From contig OX596334.1 of NCBI GenBank assembly GCA_951394405.1, forward strand, positions 4,526,001-4,590,000: a stretch of 64,000 nt of DNA, written 5' to 3'. The DNA is from Coprinellus micaceus (taxonomy: Eukaryota > Basidiomycota > Agaricomycetes > Agaricales > Psathyrellaceae). This document shows positions 32,228 through 44,640 of this stretch, piece after piece. The translations under genes were made by a program, and so were the position numbers. The number at the start of each line of letters is the position of its first letter. Within the stretch, counting starts at the first letter, position 1. The notes beneath the pieces are model-generated. The model was not told the origin of the DNA. It ran no database searches and worked only from the letters and a program-made list of their open reading frames with translations.

Positions 32228-35200
32228 TCAAAGCTCCTGAGTGGCATGGTGTAGGGCGTGCGCCGAGAGCGTCCCGTCGAAACGATTTCCACTGTCCTCT
32301 GGCCTATGGCTCCAGAGGTACTCATAAAAGTCGCTTGCAACCTGAGGCGCGTGTTTATCACCAATTGCCCACATCGTGGATACGACACGCCGATATCCGG
32401 CGGCGAGCATTCCCGCGGCAAGATGGACAGCCTCATCAGCAAGGCCCTCTTGACCGGCGCTTGTCTGGCATGCTGAGAGGAAAGCGAGGTCGGCATTTGC
32501 GAGGTTCTTCTCCATGATAGAGTTGAGATCAAGCCTGCCTTTGTGAAAGAGGAATCGACTTCGGAGGGGATCAGAGGTGTCCTGGAAGGCATGGCATGCC
32601 AGGTGAATGCTGCTGTACTGTTCCATGTACTTGAGACATCCATCAGGGGTAACGGCGTCCCCTTCAATATTTAGTGACCTAACTCCACATTTTGTAGCTT
32701 CCTGGTGAATGGCTGTGACCTCTGTTGTTGTCCCATAAATTGGTGGGAAACCAGACACCTCTGGCTGGCATGTTAGGAACAGCCCTGACACCTGGCTGTC
32801 AATTGCGCAGTTGTTCTTCACTCTCTGTGTGAGTGCGGTCACCGACAGGGTATATGATGATATGGCATAGTCCGCAACACTCTCCACCTCTGATCCCCTG
32901 TAGATCCCAGCAGCATGGAGGGGTAAGAATGACAGTGGGCCTGTTGGGCACCACCAAATTCTGGGGAGTGTGTTTGGTGAGGGTTCTTGTCTCTTCTATT
33001 TAAATTGTTAGACTATTTGCATGGCATGCCAGGCGATGCACTCACCAACATCCCAAGCCGATTCAGTATTGGCTTGACCACATCGTTCCATAAGCCTTTG
33101 AGGACAAGGTGCACTGGAGAGTCTTCCCCAGCCTTTCTGCGATACAATCCCCCCCCTCTCCCGGACAGAGCTTCCACAGTCTGGTCCACATTGTGAACTC
33201 GCAGTCCATAACAAGATAGCTGGGTATTGAGTATGATTTGATACTTCTTAGCCTTTGTCAAAGTGAAGCTTGGCAAGGGGATGTGAAGCAATTCATCCGA
33301 TCTGGCAGAGAGCACCAGGGCGTCACACTGGTCTCCATGAATATTGAGAACAATGACAGGCCCGGACTCTGGGAGGTGCTGGAGGATGGCTGAACATGGC
33401 AATGCCTTGAGAAAGGTTTCAAAGCCAGGAATATTCCTGATGTGCTCCAGGAGGTGATTCCACTCGCCAGAAAGTTGTGAATGTCGGAGTGCCTCGTTTT
33501 CCAGTGAAACCTTTCCTTCCCAGGATGTGTTTGTACTTGAGTGCTGACGTGATGACCCTGTGGCCTCGAGATGCCTTGAGACATCAACAAATTTCACCGC
33601 CAGTGCCTGGTCATAGGCTTTGAGCTCATCTAGCGGTGTACGCAGCTGGCTCTGTTGGCCCCACACCAAGCAACGGCCTTGTTCCAGCCACTCCAAGGCC
33701 ATATGTGGCTGTCGGTGTTGAAGTGCAGCAGTAGCGGCCTCAGCAGGGAGGTTTCCCCACTCTCCAATGATGGTGTAACGGTGGTGAACTGTTTGCTCAA
33801 GCCCTGCAATCAATGCAAGCAAGCCAATTGCAGTCTCATAAGCAGTGAGGACATCTGTCGACTTGGGGTGGAACATGATACAAAGCCTTGCCCAGTGTGC
33901 TGCCCCACGCATCCTGATGTGTGGACTGCCAGAGCCACAGGTTGCTGCTGATTTGAAGTTGGAAATGGCCATGGCAAGGTGATCTTGGGTGTGACTTGAG
34001 GTAAAACAATGCCACCCAGCGAGTGCAAGGTTCATGAGCACAGTGGGTAGGTTGGCATGCATATTGGGGGTGAGACGCACAGCTTGGCTGAGGTTGTAGA
34101 TGCCTTCCCTGGCATCATCAGAGTGACCAGTGTGTTGGAAGCACTTCATATAGGAGCCTCCAAGGTTGGTGCGCCTTCCAGGTAGATCTGCGTGCCCTTC
34201 TGGAGTCAGGCACACAGCTTGGGTCTGGGCTGAGATTGCTTGTGCAATGTCGGCAAGATGACCTGTGTGCCCAAAGCGAGACTGGAATGAGCTGCCCAGG
34301 CTGTTGAGTTGTGAAGGGAGGTTGGCATGCCCCTCAGGAGTGAGGTGTACAGCCTGGGTCTGGGATGAGATTGCTTGGGCAATGTCTGCAAGATCACCTG
34401 TACACGTAAAGCGAGACAGGAATGAGCTGCCCAGGTTGTTGAGCCGTGAAGGGAGGTTGGCGTGTCCCTCAGGAGTGAGGCATACAGCCTGGGTCTGGGA
34501 TGAGATTGCTTGTGCAATGTCGGCAAGATCACCTGTACGCTCAAAGCGAGACAGGAATGAGCTGCCCAGGTTGTTGAGCCATGAAGGGAGGTTGGCATGT
34601 CCCTCAGGAGTGAGGCATACAGCCTTGGTCTGGGATGAGATTGCTTGTGCTATGTCACCAAGATCACCTGTACACTTAAAGCGACACAGGAATGAGTTGC
34701 CCATGTTGTTGAGCCGTGAAGGGAGGTCGGCATGCCCTTCGGGAGTCAGATCCACTGCTCGGGTCCATAATGACATAGCTTCAGCATGGTCATTGAGATT
34801 CCCAGTATGCTCAAACCGACAGAAGAAAGAGCTGCCAAGATTATTCAGCATCGCGGGGACATTTTGATCCTCCTGGGGGGTCATTTCCACAACTCTGCGC
34901 AGTGTTGAAATCGCCTCAGATATGTCGCTCAGGTTGCCTGTTGTTTGGAATCTGTCATAGAGTGTTTCCCAATGATCATACAGTGTCTTGATGGATGCGG
35001 AATCTGCAACAATACTGTCATTCCACGTTTGCCTTGCGCGTATTAGAGGATCGCGTACCTCCGTTTGTAGCAGCCTCGGAACGAAGCGCCACCATGTGCC
35101 ACGGGGTCAGGAGCTGCAACTGTGCATCCAGCCATTCGGTCGGCTCACTCATCCCTGCAATGTAACTGTTTAATAATCCTCTCATTTTAGATTGAGTAAC

Positions 35201-35680
35201 ACTCCAGCCCTCACCCGGACATAGGTCTTCCCTTGACCTCGCACATCCTCCAAGATCCAGAGGTATGACTCCAAAATCTTCGCCACCTTCTCCCCTGACC
35301 ATACATTTGATTCCCTTGATCCCTGGAGGGCTTTGGGGTCGTAGCGAGTCAGTTGTCCGCCCAAAACTTGTCAAAATGACTCACAGTTCGATAGGGCTGC
35401 TCGTTCTCCACCTGCCATCGGCGGCTTCATAAAATGAGAAAGCTTTCCCGTTATCTTCCCCAAGGCCGAAAATGTAGAGCTCGGCAAATTTGATTCCATC
35501 GCCCCCCTCACCACCGCTGTCCGCAGAATCGACGACCGTATCTAGGGGTGTCGCAAACCGACATGAGCCTGGTGCGAGCCTACATAGGAGCCTGGAACAT
35601 GCCTTGTAGATCAAACGGACTGAACACCTCGTAAGCCCCAGGCCCGAGTAGACAGTATTCATATGCGCACCTCTCCCCAT
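32228..35680 (-). CDS. TPR-CHAT protein (C2-like/TPR/caspase-like), about 1077 aa, premature stop near the C-terminus
   Basis: Minus-strand exons 35680(?)-35385, 35330-35215, 35154-35059, 35003-33046 and 32995-32228 join in phase with introns of 50-60 bp. The N-terminal part (IKFAELYIFGLGEDNGKAFS...) resembles the C2-like domain of some agaricomycete TPR-CHAT proteins; its 5' end is uncertain. Six or seven roughly 49-residue TPR repeats follow, each with NNLGSSFLSRFERTGDLADI-like and AVCLTPEGHANLPS segments. The CHAT domain begins RIWWCPTGPLSFLPLHAAGI, with the predicted catalytic His in SSIHLACHAFQD and Cys in LAFLSACQTSAGQ. CHAT is a clan CD (caspase/separase-like) protease fold, and TPRs usually bind a partner; substrate and role here are unknown. 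A TGA at 32228-32230 stands where the frame would otherwise continue for 21 codons to VPYVHFGY and a stop at 32162, so the last residues typical of the family are lost. Confidence 0.88.
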
Positions 35681-36999
35681 TTCCAGCCGAAGAGTCGAGC
35701 GATTCCCTGGGGATTCATTCAGAGTTATACCGACGGCGTCGAGACTCGTTCAAACGAACGCACCGCTGTTCTGCCATGTTGGGTGTGTGTTCTTTGACTC
35801 GGATGTGAGTATGGTTGGGTGTTAGGCAGAGGCTAAAAGGGATGATGGGGGGAAAACCTTGTTATATCTATATATGAGCAAAGCTGGTGTTCAAAGAGCT
35901 GTAAACCCACGATGAAACACAGCACCAATGGTGTAGGACTGTAGGAGACAAAATATTAATGAAATACACTCTCGTTACGCTGCTCTACACCCCGTCTACC
36001 AAGGACAATTAATCTGAGGGTGTTTATTGTAAGGTGTTAGGGTTGTACTACCTCGGCGTGGTTCATGAACGATCGGAGTGGTGATCGGAGATCATGAGAG
36101 CTTGGTATGAAGAGGACACATCTTTGCCCTGTGCTGCACAGCGCTGTGCTCCGCCCCATTGGGCGTCTAATCCATTTACTGTTCGGTCAGCCACCGTCAA
36201 GTGGGCTAAACTGAGCGGGGTGCACATATCCCGGGAAGGCAAACCGGTTCCCGTCCCCAATAACTTAGGGCAGCCTACCCCCGTAGAATAGCTGTTGCTC
36301 AGGCGGCCTTCCGATGCTATATACCGTCCACGGTCGCTCCAACTTCTCGTACTCTTCCCGTTTTGCACCGAGTTGACCAGCGCTAAACCACGAGCCCAAC
36401 TTGCGCCCTAGCCAGCAGTAGTTGCATTAGCCAGGCTTTGTTGATCCCAGTGTCAGGTTCATAGCGAGGGCCTCAATGGGTGGCGGGGGGGAAACATCTC
36501 CCCACTCGTACCCGACGCAGACAATGTCCGTTCCGCGACCTGTGCGGTGCACACCTAGTAACGGCGTAAGGGGGAACGGAAGCCTACCGGGTCTACCACT
36601 CCCCAATGAAGCCGCTCTGAGCCAGGTATAGCCTCGTCTATACAGCCCAGGCGTGGGCGTTGAGGTCAGTGAATGAACAGAACCGAAGACTCGGACGTGA
36701 AGGGAAAGCAGGGTTTCAAGAGTTGGTTTCCAGAAATTCTGTCTGATCGCGGGGCGTGGAAGGGCGACAAACACGAATATAACCGCAAATCTGCTGCCCA
36801 GAGGCGAGGAGGGCTGTTGTGCGCAGGCGGAGAATGAGATTGGGTTGGCGGACTTGGGGGGATCGGTAGCATTTGATATTCACGCAATTGTGCGGGACTG
36901 GGGCAGGCCGCAGAACGAGGAATGCATACTGCCACTCGAGAGAGGCGTCTCATCTCGGCGACACTGTGGATCGAAGAATTTGTTATCGAACGAGGAAAT
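35681..36999. other. No gene recognised
   Basis: This is upstream of the TPR-CHAT gene. An ATG at 35776 on the minus strand (MAEQR, then a GTGCGT donor) could be the true first exon of that gene. The open frames at 36063-36368 and 36427-36953 match nothing I know. Confidence 0.3.
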
Positions 37000-39900
37000 A
37001 GTCAGCCAGATTATCGAAGGGCATTTTCAATAGAGTGGCAGCGGAGAATTGACGGACAGAGCCTGGGCAGGCGGATGGGAATTGGAGTCTGTAATATTAA
37101 TGGCTGTTAGGGAGCTTAAGCTCGCGTGTTCGCTTTCACTTGGGGGTTCAAAGGATGGAGGAGGCAGCAAGTCGATTCGACATGCCGAAGCTACCTGATC
37201 GGCTTGGGTTAGGGTTGATCAACCAGCCAAACGGAACCCTCACCATCCTCTTCCTTCTCCAACCACAACGCAACCCCCCGACCCGACCATGTTTGGAGGC
37301 ATCGTCCAACGGCGTCAACCTGCATTGACGTCGCATTCCGCCGGCCCACTCGCCCAAGCTATCCGACATTGACACCTAAACTTCGCTTTTACGACCCCTG
37401 CATCGTCGAAACTGCGCGACTATCGCATGCCACGGACCCATGGACTCTACTAGAACACCACGGCGGCAGATGGGCGATCAGGGATGAGGCATGGAAGGGA
37501 AACGACGAAGTATCGCAGAGTGTGGAGTCCGACGGTCAAGCAGAGCGAGCAACCGAAGTTGGCAGGACGTTTCCATAGCTCCCCTCCTGTCCCCGTTTTC
37601 CGCCTCCTCCCTTCGCCTCCCCATGCCCTCCTCAACGAGGAGCTCAAATCCCATTCTTCGCCCCGTCCCGAAACGTTCTTTTGAGCCATTCCTCTAAATC
37701 GGCTGTTTCCTTGAACCTACCTCAGATAAGGGCACACTGACTGACCCTGTTTACCACAGACGCCCTTGGGTCTCCCAATTGCAGGCTGGGCCCCGCTCCC
37801 TCGCCCTCGAGGGGATAGGCACCATCGCCACTCGCCATTCCAATAGCTATGACAACCCCAGCCGTGTTCGCCCCCCGCATTGTCCAGAGCAAGGTCGGCC
37901 TTCGATGGCGGATGAGGAAGCAGGCTTAAAACCCCTTCACTGCTATACTCGCCGTCCTTGCTCGGACCCTGGTGTGTATCCTTCCGCGTCCTAAATGACA
38001 TCGTCCTCACGTCTACCCTTCTCACAGATCCTAGAACTCGGGCTTATGTTGAAAGCACAGCTTCGTGTGGGTGAGCTAGGGGCGTTGGAATCCCACTGCC
38101 GGAGTCGTCGTCCAGCGCTGGCGGCCTTCGGTAAAACGCCTTCGGCCTCGTTTCGGGAAAGCGTGTCGCTCTCGACCGTTGAAGGGATCGGAATCGTTCC
38201 CTGGGCCTAACCAATCGTCGCTGTCAATCACTCTACCCTCGGATACCAGGTTCGTCCGTTGCGTTTCAATAGCGCCAACTCCCCCCTCAACTGTGTTGCA
38301 TTCACAAGGTGGAACGTCGTTGGAGTGACTATCCCGCACAAAACCGAACCAACCACCGCTACTCCGCCATTAGTTTCGCGCCCCGAAGAAGTGATCGACT
38401 GCGCCCTTTTCCTCACCACCCTGGACCCCACTCGTTCACACCCACATCTTCACCACGCTTCCTCCATACGCCCGGGGACACTCGCTTCGACGCCGGGGAC
38501 AGCGCGAATACGTTGGAGTCATGCTAACCCGCTAATGGCCGCCGTTCTCCACGGGCCCCGTCAACCTACTCCTCGGCGCATCCCTCGTTTTCACAACACT
38601 AGCCCGAGCCTGGTCTCCCGCTCATCATTACGTCTTTTACCCTCCACTGCTCGGCTAGAGTCCTCTTCAACGTGTATACCTCCAACTTGGTTATGCCGTT
38701 CGGGATGCTCCCATCCTCGTTTCACGCCCCACCGCGCCGAGTGTCCTCGGCGACAGAAGCACAAGCTGACGTTGGGCAGTAGCTGGCGGTGGCGTGGCAC
38801 GGCTTGGGCACTCATTCGATTGTGGACGTCGACGGTCTTTACGAGATGCGATATACGAAGGATCGGAATGGGAGAAGCAAGCGGGTAGAGCTTGGTTCGA
38901 GTAGGAGAGGCGGTTGAACGTCGGTTGGTTTGGCAGGGGTAGGAAGAATGGAATCCTATTCCAACTTACAGTGGGGCGTATGGATACTCGGTTTCTCCAG
39001 TCGTCATATCATATTCTTTTTCCCCCTTCGGCTCTTCTCTTCCTTAGACGCCAGTCCTATTGCTTCGCTTCGTTCCATACGAACGATCAGGGTGCTTCTC
39101 ACTTCATTGTCTCCTGGTCCCTTCGCTGCACTTTGTCTCGAGGGAAAATTCCTGTGTTATGCCCGGCTCGTCACTCCGCTGCCCTGTAAAAACGCTCTTC
39201 GGGGCGATCCAAACGCATCACCCTACTATCTTCGTTACCCGGTATCTCACGTAGTAGCATCCCCTGATGTAGTACGGGCGCTTATATCATTAATCTCATG
39301 GCTCCATGTGTACTGGAGAGAGGTACAAAGGAATGATACTCTCAATGTGACGGGGACGTATGTGGTGTAGCCACCAGCCCTTCGTACTCCGCCGACGCGA
39401 AGGACGAGCGGGTGTCAGTTCGCTGCATGAATTGGGGAACAGGGTGCTACAAGCACCTCGAGATATGGTGCTCTACTGCCCCGAGATGCGATGAAAGGTC
39501 TCATACGCAGGCCTGATCGGGGGAGGACGGGAGAGGAATGCGGATAGGTGATGGTGCTGTGATCCTGCGGATGCGGATTTTCATCTCAAACCGAGTATCC
39601 GTGAGGAGCATCAACGGGTTAATGCGAATGAGGGTGAATTCTGAGTGAAATGGCGAACCGAAGCCACAGCACCTTCCTTCAATATCACGGAAGGTGTGTA
39701 CGAAATCGCACCCAGGATAGGACTTACGGGATGGGCGCCTATTTCATCTCGGCGATCCCGGGTGTGCGGTAGTTCCACGAACACCTTGGTATTGTACACC
39801 CGAATACCTCAAAGTGAGAGGTGTAGAAAGTGAGCTCCGAAGAGGGACCAGTGAGCGGTCGATGTGGGAAATGCCCAGACTGAACGTAAATGAATCGGGG

Positions 39901-40930
39901 TGTGGAAATTGGAATGAATCGTGCACATAGAAGACTTGGGATGGCAATTCTCGAAGGGTTCGGGTTCGGGAGATTCACAGCAGCGCAGTCTCCAGGGTGT
40001 GAGTAGGAGAGACACGGCGAGCCTCGAGGCGGTACCAAGATTACGGATCGGCCTAACTGGAGGTTGTGTCGGATTTAGGCGCCCAATATACGTGGTTGGA
40101 AATTGACAAGTATGCCCGACGATTGAGAATTTTGGCGGCGAAATGGGGGGTATAATCTCTAGAAATGTAGAAGCAGTCGAGGCTAGACGCCCATGTGGAG
40201 GAGAAGGCGCCCCCTCCCTCAAAGCCCGTCGGAAGTGAGCTCGATTCTGTGCCGGAGGAACGGGGCCAGGGGGCAGGAGGGGTAGCACAGACGGACAGAA
40301 CGAGGGTACTGCCCAATGAAAACAACTTTCATGGCGTGAAGACCTATGAAATTTGATCGAATATCGTGCCCAGGAGGTATGCATACATATCCGCGTATCC
40401 GGGGTATTCGTCCTGTCGAATTGCACGCGATTCCCGTTCAATGGGCAGATCATCGATTCGAGTACAGTCCAGTCCGGTGAATCAAGAGTTTGATAGCCAT
40501 CGCCTGCGTTTGCGAATAATTTGGTCCGCCATGGTTGGAAAGATCTGCGGAGGTCGTTGTCCAAGAGGGGATGTTGAGAGAAAATGGATGAAGGGAGCAG
40601 GGTCGGGCGGAACGAAGGGTTTGCAGCTGAGGGTGGAAGGGAAAGCCAGGGAGAAGCAGGGAAAGTCAAGGAGAAGCAGGGTCAAACAGAGTACGAGGCG
40701 TAGACTACGAGTGCAGTCAGCTGTGGGAGGAGGAAGATGTAGAGGTGGCGGAGAGGATCGCGATCCGCCGCCGATGAGAACGGAAGGCAAACGAGGGAGA
40801 GGGAAAGACTAATGGGAGTGAGGATGCCCGGCCTAGAACACATTTTAAGTAGGAGAGAGGTTGTGAGGGTGTCTCAGAGTCGCCTCGCGGTTGGTGGCTG
40901 GAAGACAGAGAATATTTCAAGCGCCTTCGC
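37000..40930. repeat. Diverged repeat unit A of a three-copy array
   Basis: Related to the region 46.5-49.4 kb along most of its right part. Shared landmarks are an AGGGCACACT-ACTGACHCTG-YCACAG segment at 37727 (also at 43948 and 46795), GACTTACGGGATGGGCGC at 39720 (also at 48229), GTGTCGGATTTAGGCGC at 40066 (also at 48570), and TCAGAGTCGCCTCGC near 40875 (also near 49387). No intact protein can be read through it; the exon-like islands are broken. It is an unrecognised gene family or a mobile element. Confidence 0.65.
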
Positions 40931-40999
40931 TCTGACTCTGCGGATCAACAACCCGATCAGTGGGGGGTTAGGGTTGCAACCCATTACCGACGTCACACT

Positions 41000-43900
41000 C
41001 CCATTCCTTCAAGCCTACGCCCACCAATCTCATCGTTCAACAATGCCGGCAACAACCCTGTACCCTCCCCATATCCTCACGCCCTCCCGTCGAGTCGAGG
41101 CTGAGTCAACGCCGCCCCAATGATTGCGGCATACGGCGTCGCCCAACGACGTCCTCGTCAGCGTTCCCCAGTACTTGGACCCCGGACCCGCACATCGTCC
41201 TCGCGGCAACGCTTCTGGGTACCTGAACCTATCGTAGGATATCGAGGAAGAGACGTTCTGACTACCACCCTTGACAGTATCACATGATGCTATGGTGTCG
41301 GCCTGCCTTCGCTACGCCTCCACCGCCTCCGTTCCGCCTCTACACGGGGAATCGTACCAAGACGGGTCCCCCTGGAAGACTCCACCCTTAATGGTCGCCA
41401 AGGGAGAACATGTGGCAGAGGGACTTGGAGAAGATACGGAATGGGTGCGACGAAGTTGTATCGTCGGGGAGGGTTGAAGCCATGGTACGTATCCATTGTG
41501 TCCCTCTTACTGCCCACCTTCGCTTTCGTCTTCACCTCTACCCTCTCATCCTCTCGTTCTGCTCGACCCTCCTCCGCCGGTATTCAATTTCTTCACTCCC
41601 TTCTGATGATATACACCACGACCCTTCCTCCGTTCGCATTCGGTATCTTCCCTCGAACCATACACCGTACTGACTTGTTTCCTCTAGACAGACATCCACG
41701 CGTCTCTCAATCGCTTGTAGGGATGCCATTCGTCGGTCTCGGTCGGATCGGTGCCACCCCTGCCCACCCTCGTCGTTCGAATACTGCAAGTGCTCTCGTC
41801 GAACTCTACTCGCCGAGAAATCGTTCTTTCGACTGGCGGTCGCCATACACCCCTCCGCTCTCACCTCGAAGGCATGGTCCCATTTCCTACTCCCTTCGCC
41901 GTCGCCTCTCCCGTTCAGCCTCTTCAGGGTCTACCGCCCAACTTCGAGATCGGCGTTCAGCTCGCAATCTCCACATCGCCCGTACACGTCGAGGCAGGCC
42001 TGGCTGTTGGACTTTCGCCCCTAGCCCTCTATCGAGTCGAATACCGCCTTCAAGAGTGCATCCAGGTCCGAAATATCGTCGCGTGCTTCCCTTCAAGGCG
42101 TTCCCTCTCCTTGAGGGTTAACAAGGTCGTCGAACAGGACTGATATCGACGAATGTGGAGGGACAGCCGATACACGGCCTGCTCATGGTGCGTTTATCTC
42201 TTGCCTGTCAGTCGATCCCCGTTTTCGTCCCCACCACGATTCCTTCATCCCACTTCCGCCTTCCTTCGTCCCATTCCTTCCCCCGCCATTCATCTTTCAT
42301 TGTATCGACTTCAATGGAGTCCCCTTCGCGAGCCAGCATGCTCGATTGCTATCCGTGGTTTATTATCTTCCTTCATCTCCAACCTTTTCTCCGTTCCTCC
42401 TTTCGACCTCCTTCGTCTTCGATTACGAGCTAACTGCCTCCATATAGATATCGGCCTTCCGAGCTTCCTAGAGCCGTCCTCGGCTCAAGCTGAGTACGTC
42501 GCCCCGACGCCTTAATCACCCATGAAATTCACGCGTCAGTACTCTCCGCGCCTGCATGCGTACCGATGCTCTCCCCAGCGCCACTTCGCCGGAAGACCGG
42601 GCACGAAGTTCCGGATCCACCCCCTCCGACTACTGTGTCCCGTCGGTACCTCGATCGAGCCTGACCGTCGAGGTCGGCCACACCGTCAGTTGACTACTTC
42701 CCCCAGTTCCGTTCGCATGAAGTCAGCACTCTTGTTCTTTCTCCCTCGTACTCGCTCCTTCGGATACTCCGACCCCCATTCCCGCGTTGAGTAGGGTCGA
42801 CTCACAGAGGCGTCCACCGTCGTTCTTCCCTCACGTCGATGGGTTCGAACCGGTTTCACCAACGAATTTCGAGACGTTTCGTTCTCCGCCGTTGACCGCT
42901 GGGAAGAGGTGTACGGGGCGAGGCTCTCGTTTGGGGAGAGCCTTGTGTGGAGTCTGGACGTCAGAGTCGGCGAAGGAACACCATCATTGGTGGCTGAGTG
43001 TGGTCGGCGTACCGGCCTTACTGGTGCAGGGGTCGGTTGGTCGTTTGGGGTCGGGGCAGGCTGCTTTGAGTTCCACTGGAGCCAGGAGGGCCAGGGATGC
43101 CGATGGCCCGAGGATATGGCAGCAGGCTATGCGCCTGTTTGGGTCGGTGCGGACGGGGCACCAGGAGGGATATACACGTGTCTTGGCGAAAATTCGAGGG
43201 GGAACTGGGGTTTGTGCTCCTTGTCTCACGCGCCCTCGTTCCAACCTCATTCCGCGATTTCGGCGAGAGTTCTACCAAGCACTCCTTTCTCGTGAGCTTT
43301 GGTATGAGTTCCCTAGGCCGGTTTCTTGTCGCTTTACACCCTTCATACTTCCCTGACCGTTTATCTCGTTTAGCTTCGAATTCTGAATTTATACTCCGTT
43401 CCATTCACTGTGCCTGTTCTCGGTACGAGGTCATGGGTGGCAGCCGGACGATGTCATACGACGAGGGAATGGGGTCTTTTGTTCTGCCCTTCATTCCGCA
43501 TGTTTCTTCGAGTGCGATAAAGCGATGCTAAGCCCTTTTCTCCTAGAGCCCTTCATGAAACTCCGAGAGAATGGTCTCATTCACCTTGCTCTCGATCCGT
43601 GTCAATGGAACAGAGAGATGCAAGGGAGCGAAGGTTCACGCCTTTTGTATATGCGCAGGGATTCCCTCGGATGGGCCATCAGGAACGAGAGACGATGTGG
43701 AAACGACGCAGTATCGTGGGTTGGGGGTCGCGATAGGCGAGCAGAAGGCCTAGGAATGGCCGGTACGTTGGTACGTCTCTATACATGTCTTCCTTCCCAT
43801 TCCCATTCCCATTTTCGGCCTCCTCTCTCCACCCTCCCATCCCTGCTCCTACTCTGAGCTTTATTTCCATCCCTTGTCCCGTGCCGGAATCCTTATTCGA

Positions 43901-44640
43901 GCTGTTGTCTCCCTCAATTAACATCTTCCCCGAGCCCACCCCGGATCAGGGCACACTAACTGACACTGCTCTCCACAGATGTCTTGAGGCCTCCCGATCG
44001 GAAGTTGGGATGCGACCCCTTACCTTTGTATGGGTTGCGTATCGTCGCCCACCCCCGCTACCCGCAGTCCGAATCCGAACGGGAACACATCTGGTATCCG
44101 TCGGCATCCGTCCCTGGTGGTGGAGCAGAAGAGGGGATACTTAACGAATCCGAGACCTTCGTTGCTACACCTTAGCTTCGCAATTTACCTTGTTATTGTA
44201 CGTCTCCTCTCTTTCCCCCTTTCCCTCCAACCCGCCCTATCCTCTTCGGCGCATGCATCGTTCACCCAGTGCGGGCCCGCCGCGCCTACGGTGTACCATA
44301 GTGGCATGGTCCAATTTCGATTTTTGATTTTTGATCTAGCCGTGCGGGAACGGATTTCGGCCGCGTGCCCGGCGCCGGGGGTAGGGTGCCCGACCTGTAT
44401 CCCCTCCTCCCCTTCATTTGTGTGAGTATATGAGGTGCCTCGAGAGTTAAATAGAGTCTCCCAAGGGCCAGGAAACGATATAAACACGATTCCCAAAAAT
44501 CCGAGATTAGCGAAGGAATCAAATATCCACACGCCCGCTGTGGGTCAGAATATGATTACATACCTCGTACTTCCGCACAACACCCCGGCTTTCGTGCCAT
44601 CTCTTTCCCCAGGCCTGATACAAGCCGCCCCTCCTTTATT
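41000..44640. repeat. Diverged repeat unit B of a three-copy array
   Basis: Aligns with unit C at an offset of about 2.74-2.85 kb. Matching points are the CGAATGTGGAGGGAC segment (42150 and 44890), the GAGACGATGTGGAAACGACGC segment (43690 and 46540), and GGCCTCCCGATCGGAAGTTG (43988 and 46835). Some islands look like exons with GT donors after them, for example MWKRRSIVGWGSR followed in unit B by an in-frame TAG, where unit C reads on. It lacks the right-hand third that units A and C share. Confidence 0.65.

Noticed and set aside
37200..37220. GGGTTAGGGTTG, like a telomere repeat (also at 40967)
   Set aside because: Only one and a half units in each place. Too short for telomeric or interstitial telomere sequence.
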